Of a stretch of 64,000 bases of DNA, positions 53,746-62,801 are shown piece by piece. This DNA comes from Bin18 sp965200355 (GTDB taxonomy: Bacteria; Desulfobacterota; Binatia; Bin18), in the NCBI GenBank assembly GCA_965200355.1, contig OZ241351.1, forward strand, positions 2,356,001 through 2,420,000. The letters are read 5' to 3'. How positions within the stretch are numbered: position 1 is the stretch's first letter; every line of letters starts with the position of its first letter. The notes beneath the pieces were generated by a model that was not told the origin of the DNA, searched no databases, and worked only from the letters and a program-made list of their open reading frames with translations. Position numbers and translations under genes: made by a program.

Positions 53746-54594
53746 ATGGCGAATATTGAACCGATTACGGGCCATTATGTGCGTGTCCCTTACGAGGGGG
53801 AAGACTACCGGGTGTTTTATGAGGAAGCCGGGCAGGGGCTCCCCCTGGTGTGTCTCCACACCGCGGGTACGGATACGCGCGAGTGGCGGCACCAATTGTG
53901 TGATGCCGATATCAACCGCAATTTTCGGGTGATTGCGCTTGATCTGCCCCGTCATGGAAAATCCATTCCCCCGACCGGATGGTGGAAAGAAGAGTATAAA
54001 CTGACGGCCCGGTTTTACTCGGAATTTCTGATGGCCTTCTGTCAAGAGCTTGCACTCGACAGTCCGGTCATTATGGGCAGTTCAATGGGTGGGAATATCT
54101 GCCTGCACCTGGCGCGTCACTTCTCGTCTGAACTGCGCGCCCTGATTGCGATTGAAGCCTGTGACTACTCGCCCGGCTGGTGGCTGGACTGGCTCTGGAA
54201 CCCCCATGTGCACGGCGGCGAAGTGTGTGCCACCTCTGTGTATGGGCTGATGGCACCCCAGAGCCCGGAAGAGTATCGCCGAGAAACCTGGTGGTATTAC
54301 TCACAAAGCGGTCCGGGAATTTTCAAGGGCGACTTGTATTTCTATAGCGTGGATCACGATTTCCGTGAAACGGCGGAACAACTGCCCGGCGATATCCCCA
54401 TCTATTTTATGACCGGCGTGTATGACTTTGCCTGTACGCCACAGATGACGGAAAAAACGGCTAAAAAGGTCAAGAACTCCGAGTGCATTATTATGGAAGA
54501 AATCGGCCATTTCCCCATGTGTGAGAATCCAGTGACATTCAAGAAATATCTGATGCCCGTGCTGGCCAAGATTCTCCAAGCGAGCGAAGGCTGA
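53746..54594 (+). CDS. Alpha/beta hydrolase
   Basis: 282 residues. The oxyanion region VCLHTAGTDTREWRHQ, the nucleophile elbow MGSSMGGNICLHLA, a late catalytic Asp (YDFACTPQM) and final His (EEIGHFPM) make a complete Ser-Asp-His triad. It hydrolyses an ester, lactone or C-C bond of a pathway intermediate. It starts 11 bp after the SCP2-like gene; an LLM oxidoreductase follows. Confidence 0.9.
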   Translation: MANIEPITGHYVRVPYEGEDYRVFYEEAGQGLPLVCLHTAGTDTREWRHQLCDADINRNFRVIALDLPRHGKSIPPTGWWKEEYKLTARFYSEFLMAFCQELALDSPVIMGSSMGGNICLHLARHFSSELRALIAIEACDYSPGWWLDWLWNPHVHGGEVCATSVYGLMAPQSPEEYRRETWWYYSQSGPGIFKGDLYFYSVDHDFRETAEQLPGDIPIYFMTGVYDFACTPQMTEKTAKKVKNSECIIMEEIGHFPMCENPVTFKKYLMPVLAKILQASEG

Positions 54595-54662
54595 GAGAGC
54601 ATACTGGCGCGGGCCGCACAGGGAACCCACGCTCATCCACTTTGCGGTCAGGAGGAAGTTCC

Positions 54663-55877
54663 ATGAAATTCAATCTTTTTGTTTTACCAACCATCCCAGC
54701 CACGTTTGAGGAGCGCGCAAGACTCCGGCCTATCGGCCGCAATAACGACAAATATCAAGCAATGCTCACGGAATTGCGGGAGATCGCGCAACTGGCCGAA
54801 GAACTCGGCTTTGATGCTATGTCCACCACCGAGCACCATTTTCACTCCGAGGGCTATGAGGCGTCTATTGCACCGCTCATGCTCTATACCGACCTTGCGG
54901 CGCGGACCGAGCGGATCAAGTTTGCCTCGCTCGGACTGGTCTTACCCACCTGGGACCCGCTCCGGGTCGCAGAAGAGATCGCGGTTCTCGATCACCTGAC
55001 TCAAGGCCGCTTTATTGCCGGCTTTGCCCGGGGGTATCAGGACCGGTGGACGAATGTGCTGGGACAGCACTACCATGTGACCGGCGCGCCTATGGATGGC
55101 TCTGAAGTGGATGCGCATAACCGAGCAGTCTTTGAAGAAGTCTTCAAAATTATGAAGACCGCCTGGACTGAAGAGTCCATCCGGCTCAAGACCAAATACT
55201 ACGAAGTCCCGGCACCCTATGAACACGGCATTCAGCGCTGGCCGGTCGCCAAAAACTGGACCTCGAAATACGGGGCCGAGGGAGAGGTGGATGAAAACGG
55301 GGCTGTGCAGCGCATCTGTGTTGTCCCAAAACCGTATACGGAGCCCCACCCGCCGATCTGGCAGCCGTTTTCAGTCAGCGAGAAAACCATCCGCTGGTGC
55401 GCTACCGAAGGGATTGTGCCCTGGATTCTGATTTCGCATCCTCCTGCATTCCGCGAGCTATGTGAGGCGTATCGTGACGAAGCAGCCAGACATGGCCGGA
55501 ATCTTGAACTCGGCCAGAGCGTGGGTGCCTTTCGGTCCGTGCACCTTGGGAATACGTATACCGAAGGTTATTCTCTGGGCGCGGAAACGCAGGGCGCCGG
55601 ATTCATCCAATACTTCGCTGGGTTCGGTTTCTTTGAAGCCTACCGCTACCCCGGCGAAACAACACCCGTCCCCTGGAAGTTCGAGCGTATGGTCGAGGCC
55701 AAGTACTCGCTGGTGGGGACGGTCGATGATGTCAAACGTGAAATGGAAGCCCTCCAGAAAAACTCCAATATCGAGTGGTTTGGCTGGTTCTTTGACCAAG
55801 GGATGATGCCGTGGGAAGAGACCCGGCGTCAACTTGAAATTTTTGGGACCAAAATTCTGCCGGAATTCAAAGACTGA
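54663..55877 (+). CDS. LLM class flavin-dependent oxidoreductase (luciferase-like)
   Basis: 404 residues from the ATG at 54663, which follows TCAGGAGGAAG. MSTTEHHFHSEGYEASIAPL, the stretch RIKFASLGLVLPTWDPLRVA, and HLTQGRFIAGFARGYQDRW are typical of alkanal/alkanesulfonate-type monooxygenases. It follows the SCP2-like and hydrolase genes, so this trio may form an oxidise-then-hydrolyse unit. A small hairpin comes right after the stop. Confidence 0.9.
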   Translation: MKFNLFVLPTIPATFEERARLRPIGRNNDKYQAMLTELREIAQLAEELGFDAMSTTEHHFHSEGYEASIAPLMLYTDLAARTERIKFASLGLVLPTWDPLRVAEEIAVLDHLTQGRFIAGFARGYQDRWTNVLGQHYHVTGAPMDGSEVDAHNRAVFEEVFKIMKTAWTEESIRLKTKYYEVPAPYEHGIQRWPVAKNWTSKYGAEGEVDENGAVQRICVVPKPYTEPHPPIWQPFSVSEKTIRWCATEGIVPWILISHPPAFRELCEAYRDEAARHGRNLELGQSVGAFRSVHLGNTYTEGYSLGAETQGAGFIQYFAGFGFFEAYRYPGETTPVPWKFERMVEAKYSLVGTVDDVKREMEALQKNSNIEWFGWFFDQGMMPWEETRRQLEIFGTKILPEFKD

Positions 55878-55878
55878 G

Positions 55879-55900
55879 CCCCCATCTGGGGGATTCCTTT
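55879..55900 (+). terminator. Short hairpin after the LLM gene
   Basis: CCCCCA (55879-55884) pairs with TGGGGG (55887-55892) through a tight 2-base loop, followed by ATTCCTTT. It is only 1 bp after the stop. A weak terminator is likely. Confidence 0.5.
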
Positions 55901-55999
55901 GCGTGTGCAGCGAGCGTGTCTTGGGGCGCGCCCGCTTTTATTGGTAGGATGATAACCGCGAGCGGAGCCGGCAGGTAAACTAGGGCGAAGAGCATCCCC

Positions 56000-56848
56000 A
56001 TGCGCATTCTTCTCACCGGTGCCGGTGGTCAACTCGGTCATGCCATTCAAGGCGTCTTCAGCAACCACGAGCTGGCGGCCTGCGACCGCCAGCAGCTCGA
56101 TATCACTCAGCTTGAAGCGGTCCGCGCGGCGGTCATCACGTATACGCCCGACTTGGTACTCAACGCGGCTGCGTATAATGCGGTGGACCAAGCCGAGCGA
56201 GAGCCTGAGGCCGCGTATCGGGCCAACGCCCTCGGCCCTCGTAATCTCGCCCTCGCCACCGCGGCCGCTGGGATTCCACTCCTGCATCTGTCCACGAATT
56301 ATGTTTTCGATGGACTGCGCCACCGGCCGTATCACGAATTTGATATCCCTCACCCGCAATCGGTGTACGGGCAAAGCAAACTGGCTGGAGAAGAGGCGGT
56401 GCGGGCCTTAAATCCACAGCATTATATTGTGCGTACCGCTTGGGTGTACCACACCCACGGAAAGAACTTTATCCAAACCATGCGGGGCCTGTGTCAGCAG
56501 CCCGCGGTCCGGGTGTTGCACGATCAATTTGGTTCCCCGACCTATGCCCCGCATTTAGCCGCCGGCCTGGCTCGGCTTGTGACAACCGAAGCTTTTGGGA
56601 CCTACCATATGGCCGGTTGGGGTGGCACCAGCCGCTTTGACTTAATCCAGACCTTATATGCCCTCCTCGGTGCTCGCTGCCAAGTGCAGCCCATTGCCAG
56701 CGCTGAGATGCCTCGCCTGGCGCAGTGCCCCCCCTCTGCCGTGCTGACCACTCTCCAGGAGCCACATATACAACTCCCGCCCTGGCAAGACGGCCTGGCC
56801 CAGTTTGTGCGGTCGGCGGTAGAGCCGAACCTGCCGGCTGCTCGGTGA
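56000..56848 (+). CDS. rfbD: dTDP-4-dehydrorhamnose reductase-like (RmlD/RfbD) protein
   Basis: 282 residues. The NAD(P) motif is MRILLTGAGGQLG; the family block VLNAAAYNAVDQAEREPEAA and the catalytic YGQSKLAGEEAVR (YxxxK) follow, with NYVFDG before it. It would reduce dTDP-6-deoxy-4-ketohexose in the last step of dTDP-rhamnose synthesis. No other rml genes are near, so the natural substrate could be another nucleotide sugar. It is convergent with the SDR pair. Confidence 0.87.
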   Translation: MRILLTGAGGQLGHAIQGVFSNHELAACDRQQLDITQLEAVRAAVITYTPDLVLNAAAYNAVDQAEREPEAAYRANALGPRNLALATAAAGIPLLHLSTNYVFDGLRHRPYHEFDIPHPQSVYGQSKLAGEEAVRALNPQHYIVRTAWVYHTHGKNFIQTMRGLCQQPAVRVLHDQFGSPTYAPHLAAGLARLVTTEAFGTYHMAGWGGTSRFDLIQTLYALLGARCQVQPIASAEMPRLAQCPPSAVLTTLQEPHIQLPPWQDGLAQFVRSAVEPNLPAAR

Positions 56849-56851
56849 TGC

Positions 56852-57625
56852 CTACAAATGACTCAGGGCTCCGCCGTCAATCCACACCGTTTGGCCGGTG
56901 AGAAAGCCCGACAGGTCTGAGGCCAGATACACCGTGGCTTCGCCGACTTCAGACGGTTGCGCCAGACGCTTCTGCGGCAGATAGCGCCGTAACTGTTCCT
57001 GTATGGCCGTGTCTTTGAGCAGACCCATACCCTCGGTCCAACCGGCTCCAACGGCATTCACCGTCATGCCACTCCGCGCCCATTCAAGGGCCAAAGCCCG
57101 GGTCAAATTCAGGACCCCACCTTGGGCCGCACAATACGCGCTGCCATTGATCATGCCTCGCTCGCCAAGCAATGAAACGATATTGATAATCCGTCCGCTG
57201 TGTTGTGCCAGCATGGGGTCGGCTACCGCCCGGCAGGCAAGGTATACCCCCGTCAAATTGACCTCCAGCACCCGTCGCCATTCCTGGGCGGAAATGGCAT
57301 GAAGCGGCTTGGCAAACGGCAGGTCGTGCGCATTCACAAGAATATCGAGCCGGCCAAGGGCTGAGAGCGTCTGATCCACCAGCGCCCGCACGTCAGCTTC
57401 GTTTGCGGCGTCTATCGTCCGCGCGAGGCTCTTCCGGCCCTGAGCGTGAATGGCCGCTCGACACGCGCAGACCGCCTCCTGTTCGCTCAGTGTGGCGAGC
57501 GTCGAGCCCACGGCGACATCCGCGCCGGCCTCAGCCAGCGCACAGGCCGCCGCCCTCCCAATAGCTGAGCTGGCCCCGAGCACTAACGCATTTTTCCCGG
57601 CTAAAGAAAACGAGGCGAGGCTCAT
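56852..57625 (-). CDS. SDR family protein with altered active site
   Basis: 257 residues from the ATG at 57625 (GAGGAGA upstream), overlapping the previous SDR stop by 4 bp. The cofactor loop LGASSAIGRA is intact, but NNAG is replaced by NAHD and the catalytic Tyr-x-x-x-Lys reads YCAAQ, with Gln (CAA) at the Lys position. The Ser (NIVSLLG) is kept. The surrounding fold is normal (VNLTGVYLACRAVADPM). It may have lost redox activity or use other chemistry. The partner SDR is coupled upstream. Confidence 0.88.
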   Translation of the reverse strand: MSLASFSLAGKNALVLGASSAIGRAAACALAEAGADVAVGSTLATLSEQEAVCACRAAIHAQGRKSLARTIDAANEADVRALVDQTLSALGRLDILVNAHDLPFAKPLHAISAQEWRRVLEVNLTGVYLACRAVADPMLAQHSGRIINIVSLLGERGMINGSAYCAAQGGVLNLTRALALEWARSGMTVNAVGAGWTEGMGLLKDTAIQEQLRRYLPQKRLAQPSEVGEATVYLASDLSGFLTGQTVWIDGGALSHL

Positions 57626-58437
57626 ACACTCTCCTCTTCCAGGGGGACGACTGGAGCAAAGCCGCATGGGGCTTGTCCGCCTGCCAGACCGCCGCCCTCT
57701 AACGCAAGCATTTGGCCGTTCATATAGTTGGACAGGTCCGACGCCAGGAAAACACACGCCGGCCCCAGCTCAGTATCGTGACCGACCCGTCCAACCGGGA
57801 TAAACTTCCCGCCGCGCCAAAAATGGATCAACTCGGGATCATCGTGCGGAAAGATACCGGGCAGGATCAGATTTGCCTGGACGTTGTGCTCGGCGTAATT
57901 CATTGCCAGGGCGCGGGTAAAATTGATTAAGCCAGCCTTGGCTGCCGTATATATATAATTATGCTTTGCCGCCCGGACACCAAAACCTGAAGTGATATTG
58001 ATGATCTTTCCACGGCCTTGCTCGACCATATGGGGCAGGAGCGCCCGACAACAGTAGACTGCGCCTGAGAGATTCGTATCCACGCCCACCTGCCACTGCG
58101 TATCGGGAATGGTATCAAGCCGGCGAAACATGCCTTTTGTCGCGCCGCCGGCATTATTGACCAGAATATCGATCTGGCCAAATGCCGAGCGGCCGGCTTC
58201 GATCAAGGCATTGACCGAACGGGAATCCGTAATATCAACGCGCACCGCCAGACTGCGGCGGCCTTGAGTACGGATGAGCGCGGCAGTTTCGTCGATTTGA
58301 GGCTGCGTTCGTGAAGCGACAACAACATCAGCGCCGGCTTCTGCAAGGTCGAGGGCCATGGCCCGGCCCAAACCACGTCCCGCTCCGGTCACCAGGGCAA
58401 TTTTCCCATCCAGCCGTAATTTATCGAGTACGCGCAC
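57622..58437 (-). CDS. SDR family oxidoreductase
   Basis: 271 residues from a GTG start supported by GGAGGA six bases before it; longer open frames upstream are not protein-like and overlap the divergent gene. TGAGRGLGRAM (cofactor), NNAGGATKGM, the Ser in NITSGFGVRAA, and YTAAK are all complete. It is a classical SDR that oxidises or reduces a hydroxy/keto group. Its stop overlaps the next SDR start. Confidence 0.9.
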   Translation of the reverse strand: MRVLDKLRLDGKIALVTGAGRGLGRAMALDLAEAGADVVVASRTQPQIDETAALIRTQGRRSLAVRVDITDSRSVNALIEAGRSAFGQIDILVNNAGGATKGMFRRLDTIPDTQWQVGVDTNLSGAVYCCRALLPHMVEQGRGKIINITSGFGVRAAKHNYIYTAAKAGLINFTRALAMNYAEHNVQANLILPGIFPHDDPELIHFWRGGKFIPVGRVGHDTELGPACVFLASDLSNYMNGQMLALEGGGLAGGQAPCGFAPVVPLEEESV

Positions 58438-58527
58438 GCTACTTCCTCCATGTCTGTATTCCCCAGGAAATGGACGAATTTCTGGGCTATTGCAAGAGCC
58501 GCGAGAGAGATGAAAGGATCGGCAGCT

Positions 58528-59217
58528 ATGGTTGCCTGTCCCGCTCCTGAGTCCTGGGCTGACTTTATCGAAGGCGGTGTCTCCCCTGACAACGCCGTCC
58601 CCTGGCGACACGACCCCGCCTACGCGGCCATTCTTGAACACCCCGGACTGCGCGACAGTATCGGGCGGCATGTTGCTGCTGCCCTGCGACAAGCCAGCGG
58701 ACTCGTTCAGGCAATGGCCCAGGTGAATGTCTTGGACGGCGTTCGCAGTCACCACCCGACCATCGGCCTCAGTCTGGGCTTTGGCAGCAATGCGCAAGAA
58801 CCCTACGACCTGCTCACGACCTTTGCCCTGGACCGTGTCCACGCCTACGAATGGGTCGGAGAACACGTCATTGAGGCCGCCAAAGCCTGGGAGATGCTCC
58901 GCGCGGATGACCCTCGGCTCACAACCCGCCTCCGCTTGCATCACGGGACGGTGAGTGACCTGAGAGCACTGAACACGGCCTCCATCCATCTCATCTACAC
59001 CGCCAATCTGTTCAACCGTGAGATTCCCATGACGCAAGAGACCTTCGAGCGGTCCGTGCAAGAGATTGTGCGCGTCCTGGCTCCAAGCGGATGTCTGATC
59101 AGTCGTGGTTCGGCCGGTGTGCTGGAGCAGTCGCTTGCCCCATACCTGCATGTCCTGCTAGGGAACCCGCTGGTTTCCGTGCTGCAAAAAGCGCCCGGCC
59201 CAGCCGGGAGTGGGTGA
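58528..59217 (+). CDS. Methyltransferase-like protein
   Basis: 229 residues from the ATG at 58528 (AAAGGA nine bases upstream); an ATG at 58510 is the alternative. The segment HHPTIGLSLGFGSNAQEPYD could be a motif-I-like loop, with VHAYEWVGEHVIEAAKAWEM and a late IHLIYTANLFNREIP then EIVRVLAPSGCLISRGSAGV typical of class I methyltransferase folds. The GxGxG motif is not exact. It starts 90 bp from the divergent SDR and is followed by a VOC gene. Confidence 0.6.
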   Translation: MVACPAPESWADFIEGGVSPDNAVPWRHDPAYAAILEHPGLRDSIGRHVAAALRQASGLVQAMAQVNVLDGVRSHHPTIGLSLGFGSNAQEPYDLLTTFALDRVHAYEWVGEHVIEAAKAWEMLRADDPRLTTRLRLHHGTVSDLRALNTASIHLIYTANLFNREIPMTQETFERSVQEIVRVLAPSGCLISRGSAGVLEQSLAPYLHVLLGNPLVSVLQKAPGPAGSG

Positions 59218-59224
59218 ATCCGCC

Positions 59225-59614
59225 ATGATCTGTTTGGACCACGTTCACATCTTTGCCTCTGATATAGAGACGACAGTGCGCTTCTACCAGACGATGTTGA
59301 GGGCACGGGTCGTGTACGATGCCATGCTCGTGGGACAGCGGAATATCCGCCTGGATATTGGTGGGCAGGCGCTCCACATCTACGCCCAAAAGCCGCGGAG
59401 CGCGGACCGGGGGCTGGTGCACCATCTCGGCATTCGGACTGACGACCTCGCCGGGTTGATCGTGCATATGCAGGAAAACGGGGTCGTCTTTCGGAAAGGT
59501 ATTATTGAGGAAGCCTCTTTTCGCTATGCCATGTGCGAAGCGCCGGACCGTATCCTGCTGGAGCTGTATGAAGTAAAGCCGGGCGGGGCATGGATGGTCG
59601 GGGAGGACGGATAA
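59225..59614 (+). CDS. VOC (glyoxalase/dioxygenase) family protein
   Basis: 129 residues. MICLDHVHIFASDIETTVRF and YQTMLRARVVYDAMLVG open the first beta-alpha-beta-beta-beta unit; the second begins VHHLGIRTDDLAGLIVHMQE and closes DRILLELYEVKPG, giving metal ligands His and Glu. It is a lactoylglutathione-lyase or extradiol-dioxygenase-like fold. It starts 7 bp after the preceding gene. Confidence 0.87.
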   Translation: MICLDHVHIFASDIETTVRFYQTMLRARVVYDAMLVGQRNIRLDIGGQALHIYAQKPRSADRGLVHHLGIRTDDLAGLIVHMQENGVVFRKGIIEEASFRYAMCEAPDRILLELYEVKPGGAWMVGEDG

Positions 59615-59785
59615 TACAGTCCGGTCGTGGCGGTGAGCGTCGTTGGGTGCTTCGGGCCAAACCGCCCCATCTATGCGCCGGCATACCCCTTTCCCAGGCG
59701 CTTTCTGCTGGGACAGTCTGCTTTGCGCTGAGGTGGGAAACGCGCTACAACCGCAGGCAAACATGGGCGAGGGGGAAACGGATTC

Positions 59786-60988
59786 ATGGCCAGCCTGCCA
59801 CTCGAAGGGCTCAAAGTCGTTGACATTGCCGTCTTGTTTGCCGCTCCAACGATTTCCCAGAATATGGGTGACTTTGGGGCGGAGGTGATTAAGGTTGAGC
59901 ATCCGAAAATGGGGGATAGCCTGCGCTCACTCGGAGCCACCAAGGATGGCATTCCTCTCTGGTGGAAGATCACCAATCGGAATAAAAAATGTATTACGCT
60001 CAACCTGAGCAGGCCAGAAGGTCAGGAGTTGCTCAAGCAACTGCTCGCCGATGCCGACGTGCTGACAGAAAATTTCCGACCAGGCACTCTGGAAAAATGG
60101 GGTCTGGATTGGGAGACGCTGCATGCGCTAAACCCGCGCCTGATTGTTGTCCGCGTGTCAGGATTCGGTCAGACCGGACCCTATAAAGACAAACCTGGAT
60201 TCGGCACCCTGGCCGAAGCGATGAGTGGCTTTGCTCACATTACCGGCCAGCCGGACGGGCCGCCGACTCTGCCTGGCTATGGCTTGGCAGACTCTATGGC
60301 CGGTCAATTTGGGACATGGGCCGTCATGTTTGCGCTCTATGAACGGGACCATACAAGTGGCAAAGGCCAGATGCTTGACCTGAGCGTCTTGGAGCCGCTG
60401 TTTACGACCACCGGAGACCAAGCGCTTGCCTATGACCAGCTTGGCGTCATTCAGCACCGAACCGGGAACCGGGTGCCGTCTATCGGCGCTCCCCGGAATA
60501 CCTATCAAACCAAAGACGGTCACTGGCTTGCCCTTTCGGCCAATGCGCCGGCTTTGGCCAAACGCGTCTTCCTGGCCATCGGTCGCCCTGAACTGAACGA
60601 TGACCCTCGCTTCGCCGACAACCGCGCCCGGATTGAGCATATTGATGAAGTCGATGCTATTGTTGGCGGCTGGATTGGTGCTCACACGGCTGAAGAAGTC
60701 TTAAAACGGTTTGACGAATACGAATGCGCCTGCGCACCCGTATACGACATCACCGGCATTCTGGCCGACCCCCATTTTCAGGCGCGTGAAACAGTGACCA
60801 CCGTCTCTGACCCAGATCTGGGACCCGTCAAGATGCAGAATGTCGTCCCGAAATTTTCTCGGACTCCTGGCGCCATCCGCTGGTCGGCACCCACCCATAT
60901 GGGGCATCACAACGAAGAAATCTATGGACAGCAACTCGGGCTGTCGCCGCAGCAACTGGCGGAATTACAAGAAAAAGGGGTGATCTAA
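59786..60988 (+). CDS. CaiB/BaiF CoA-transferase family protein
   Basis: 400 residues. LEGLKVVDIAVLFAAPTISQ, GAEVIKVEHPKMGDSLRSLG, and the region with the catalytic Asp (GLADSMAGQFGTWAVMFALY) define the class III CoA-transferase. Its TAA overlaps the lyase ATG by one base. It probably activates an acid to its CoA ester, which the lyase then cleaves. The fold is intact, unlike the copy at 19.9 kb. Confidence 0.92.
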   Translation: MASLPLEGLKVVDIAVLFAAPTISQNMGDFGAEVIKVEHPKMGDSLRSLGATKDGIPLWWKITNRNKKCITLNLSRPEGQELLKQLLADADVLTENFRPGTLEKWGLDWETLHALNPRLIVVRVSGFGQTGPYKDKPGFGTLAEAMSGFAHITGQPDGPPTLPGYGLADSMAGQFGTWAVMFALYERDHTSGKGQMLDLSVLEPLFTTTGDQALAYDQLGVIQHRTGNRVPSIGAPRNTYQTKDGHWLALSANAPALAKRVFLAIGRPELNDDPRFADNRARIEHIDEVDAIVGGWIGAHTAEEVLKRFDEYECACAPVYDITGILADPHFQARETVTTVSDPDLGPVKMQNVVPKFSRTPGAIRWSAPTHMGHHNEEIYGQQLGLSPQQLAELQEKGVI

Positions 60989-61875
60989 TGGCACGGCTGC
61001 GTCGGAGTTTATTATTTGTCCCGGCCAGTAGCGAGCGCTTCTTTGTCAAGGCGAAAGCGTCGGCGGCGGATACGCTGATTTTTGATCTGGAAGATGCGGT
61101 CGCCCCTGAACGCAAGGTCGAAGCGCGTGAGACTCTGCGAGAGGTATTGCGCGATACGGACTTTGAACGCTTTGAGCGCACCGTGCGGATTAACGGACTT
61201 GATACCCCCTACTTCTTGGATGATGTGTTAGCCATGGTTGAGGCCGGAGCCGACGGCCTGGTCGTGCCCAAGACCAATAGCGCCGAGCACATTCGATTCG
61301 TGGACCAACTCGTTTCCCTGGCCGAAGGCCGTACCGGACGCCGGCCTGGAGACGTTGGCCTGATTCCCCTGTTTGAACAGCCCGAGGCCATTGGCAACGC
61401 GTTTTCCATTGCCGCGGCAACGTCCCGGATTGCCGGGATTGCCTTTGGGCATGGGGATTTCTCCTTGTCCATGGGGATTCAAGCCGCGCCCTCAACCGCC
61501 GGCGTTGTTTTACAAGCGCGCTGTCAGGTGGTGATGGCCGCCAAGGCTGCGGGGGTGACGCCGATTGATAACGTCTATCTCGATATCAAAGACATTGACG
61601 GTCTGCGTCTGGAAACGCGGCAGGGCAAGGAATTCGGCTACGAGGGCAAAGCATGTATTCACCCCAAGCAGGTTGAGCCGGTGAACGCGGTGTACACCCC
61701 GACACTAGAAGAAGTCGAGTACGCGCGCGCCCTGGTCGCGGCTTTTGAACAAGCGGTGGCCGCAGGGCAGGGGGCCGTCTCCTTCCGAGGGCGGATGATT
61801 GACGGACCGATTGCCGACATTGAAAAAATCGTATTGGAGCGGGCGCGCCAAGCCGGTATGAACGTAGCCTCTTAG
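60988..61875 (+). CDS. HpcH/HpaI aldolase/citrate lyase family (CoA-ester lyase)
   Basis: 295 residues. RRSLLFVPASSERFFVKAKA, then ADTLIFDLEDAVAPERKVEA (metal-binding Glu/Asp), and GKACIHPKQVEPVNAVYTP are typical of the citrate-lyase beta/citramalyl-CoA lyase group. It cleaves beta-hydroxyacyl-CoA such as citramalyl- or malyl-CoA. Coupled to the CoA-transferase by a one-base overlap, it probably carries out the second step of an acid-degradation module. Confidence 0.9.
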   Translation: MARLRRSLLFVPASSERFFVKAKASAADTLIFDLEDAVAPERKVEARETLREVLRDTDFERFERTVRINGLDTPYFLDDVLAMVEAGADGLVVPKTNSAEHIRFVDQLVSLAEGRTGRRPGDVGLIPLFEQPEAIGNAFSIAAATSRIAGIAFGHGDFSLSMGIQAAPSTAGVVLQARCQVVMAAKAAGVTPIDNVYLDIKDIDGLRLETRQGKEFGYEGKACIHPKQVEPVNAVYTPTLEEVEYARALVAAFEQAVAAGQGAVSFRGRMIDGPIADIEKIVLERARQAGMNVAS

Positions 61876-61888
61876 GAAACTGTGACCT

Positions 61889-62788
61889 ATGGCGCGCGCT
61901 CGTCTGCAACACGGCTCAGCCTATGTGAATGGCGTCCGTTTACATTACGTCACGCAAGGGGCCGGCCCGCTGCTCATCTTGCTGCATGGATTCCCTGAAT
62001 TCTGGTATTCGTGGCGTTATCAGATTCCCCCTTTGGCCGAACGTTTCACGGTCGTGGCCCCGGATATGCGCGGCTACAACGAGAGCGACAAGCCGAGCGG
62101 CGTGGCTAATTATCATATTGACCGGCTCACCGGGGATGTGGCGGGCCTCATTCGCGCCTTTAACGAAGAACGCGCCGTCATTATTGGTCATGATTGGGGG
62201 GGCGGGGTGGCCTGGTCGTTTGCCGCCACGTATCCACACCTGACTGAGCGGCTGGTTGTTTTGAATTGTCCCCATCCGGGAGCATTTCAGAAGGCCCTCA
62301 CAGAGAATCGCCAGCAGCTTCGACGGAGTTGGTATCTCTTCTTCTTCCAGCTTCCGTGGCTGCCTGAGCTGGGCGTGCGTTTGTTCAGGCGTCGCTTTAT
62401 TGAGCAGGCGTTTCGTGGCATGGCTGTGCGGAAAGAGGCTTTCCCCGACGAAGACCTGCACAAATACGCCGAGGCATTGCGGACCCCTGGCAGTGCTCGG
62501 GCCGCCATCAATTATTACCGGGCGGCGTTTCGCCACCGTCTCCGCAATGGCGTCTTACACCTGCCCCCAATCTCAAGTCCGACCCTCCTGATTTGGGGTG
62601 AGGAAGATAGCGCCCTCGGAAAAGAGCTGACCTACGATATGGACGAGTACTTCAGCGACCGTTTCGAGATCAAGTATATCCCCAAGTGCAGTCATTGGGT
62701 CCAACAGGAACAGCCTGAAGTGGTCAATCGGTATCTGCTGGAGTTTCTGCCGGCAGAAGAAGACAACGCTCTCGGGAAAAGCCGATAG
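61889..62788 (+). CDS. Alpha/beta hydrolase (epoxide hydrolase-like)
   Basis: 299 residues. LLHGFPEFWYSWRYQIPPLA, APDMRGYNESDKP and the nucleophile elbow IGHDWGGGVAW (Asp nucleophile) match epoxide hydrolases/haloalkane dehalogenases; the late His lies in IPKCSHWVQQEQPE. It would open an epoxide or hydrolyse an ester. It is the last gene of the plus-strand series, 13 bp after the lyase. Confidence 0.9.
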   Translation: MARARLQHGSAYVNGVRLHYVTQGAGPLLILLHGFPEFWYSWRYQIPPLAERFTVVAPDMRGYNESDKPSGVANYHIDRLTGDVAGLIRAFNEERAVIIGHDWGGGVAWSFAATYPHLTERLVVLNCPHPGAFQKALTENRQQLRRSWYLFFFQLPWLPELGVRLFRRRFIEQAFRGMAVRKEAFPDEDLHKYAEALRTPGSARAAINYYRAAFRHRLRNGVLHLPPISSPTLLIWGEEDSALGKELTYDMDEYFSDRFEIKYIPKCSHWVQQEQPEVVNRYLLEFLPAEEDNALGKSR

Positions 62789-62801
62789 ACCTCGGCAGCC
62801 C

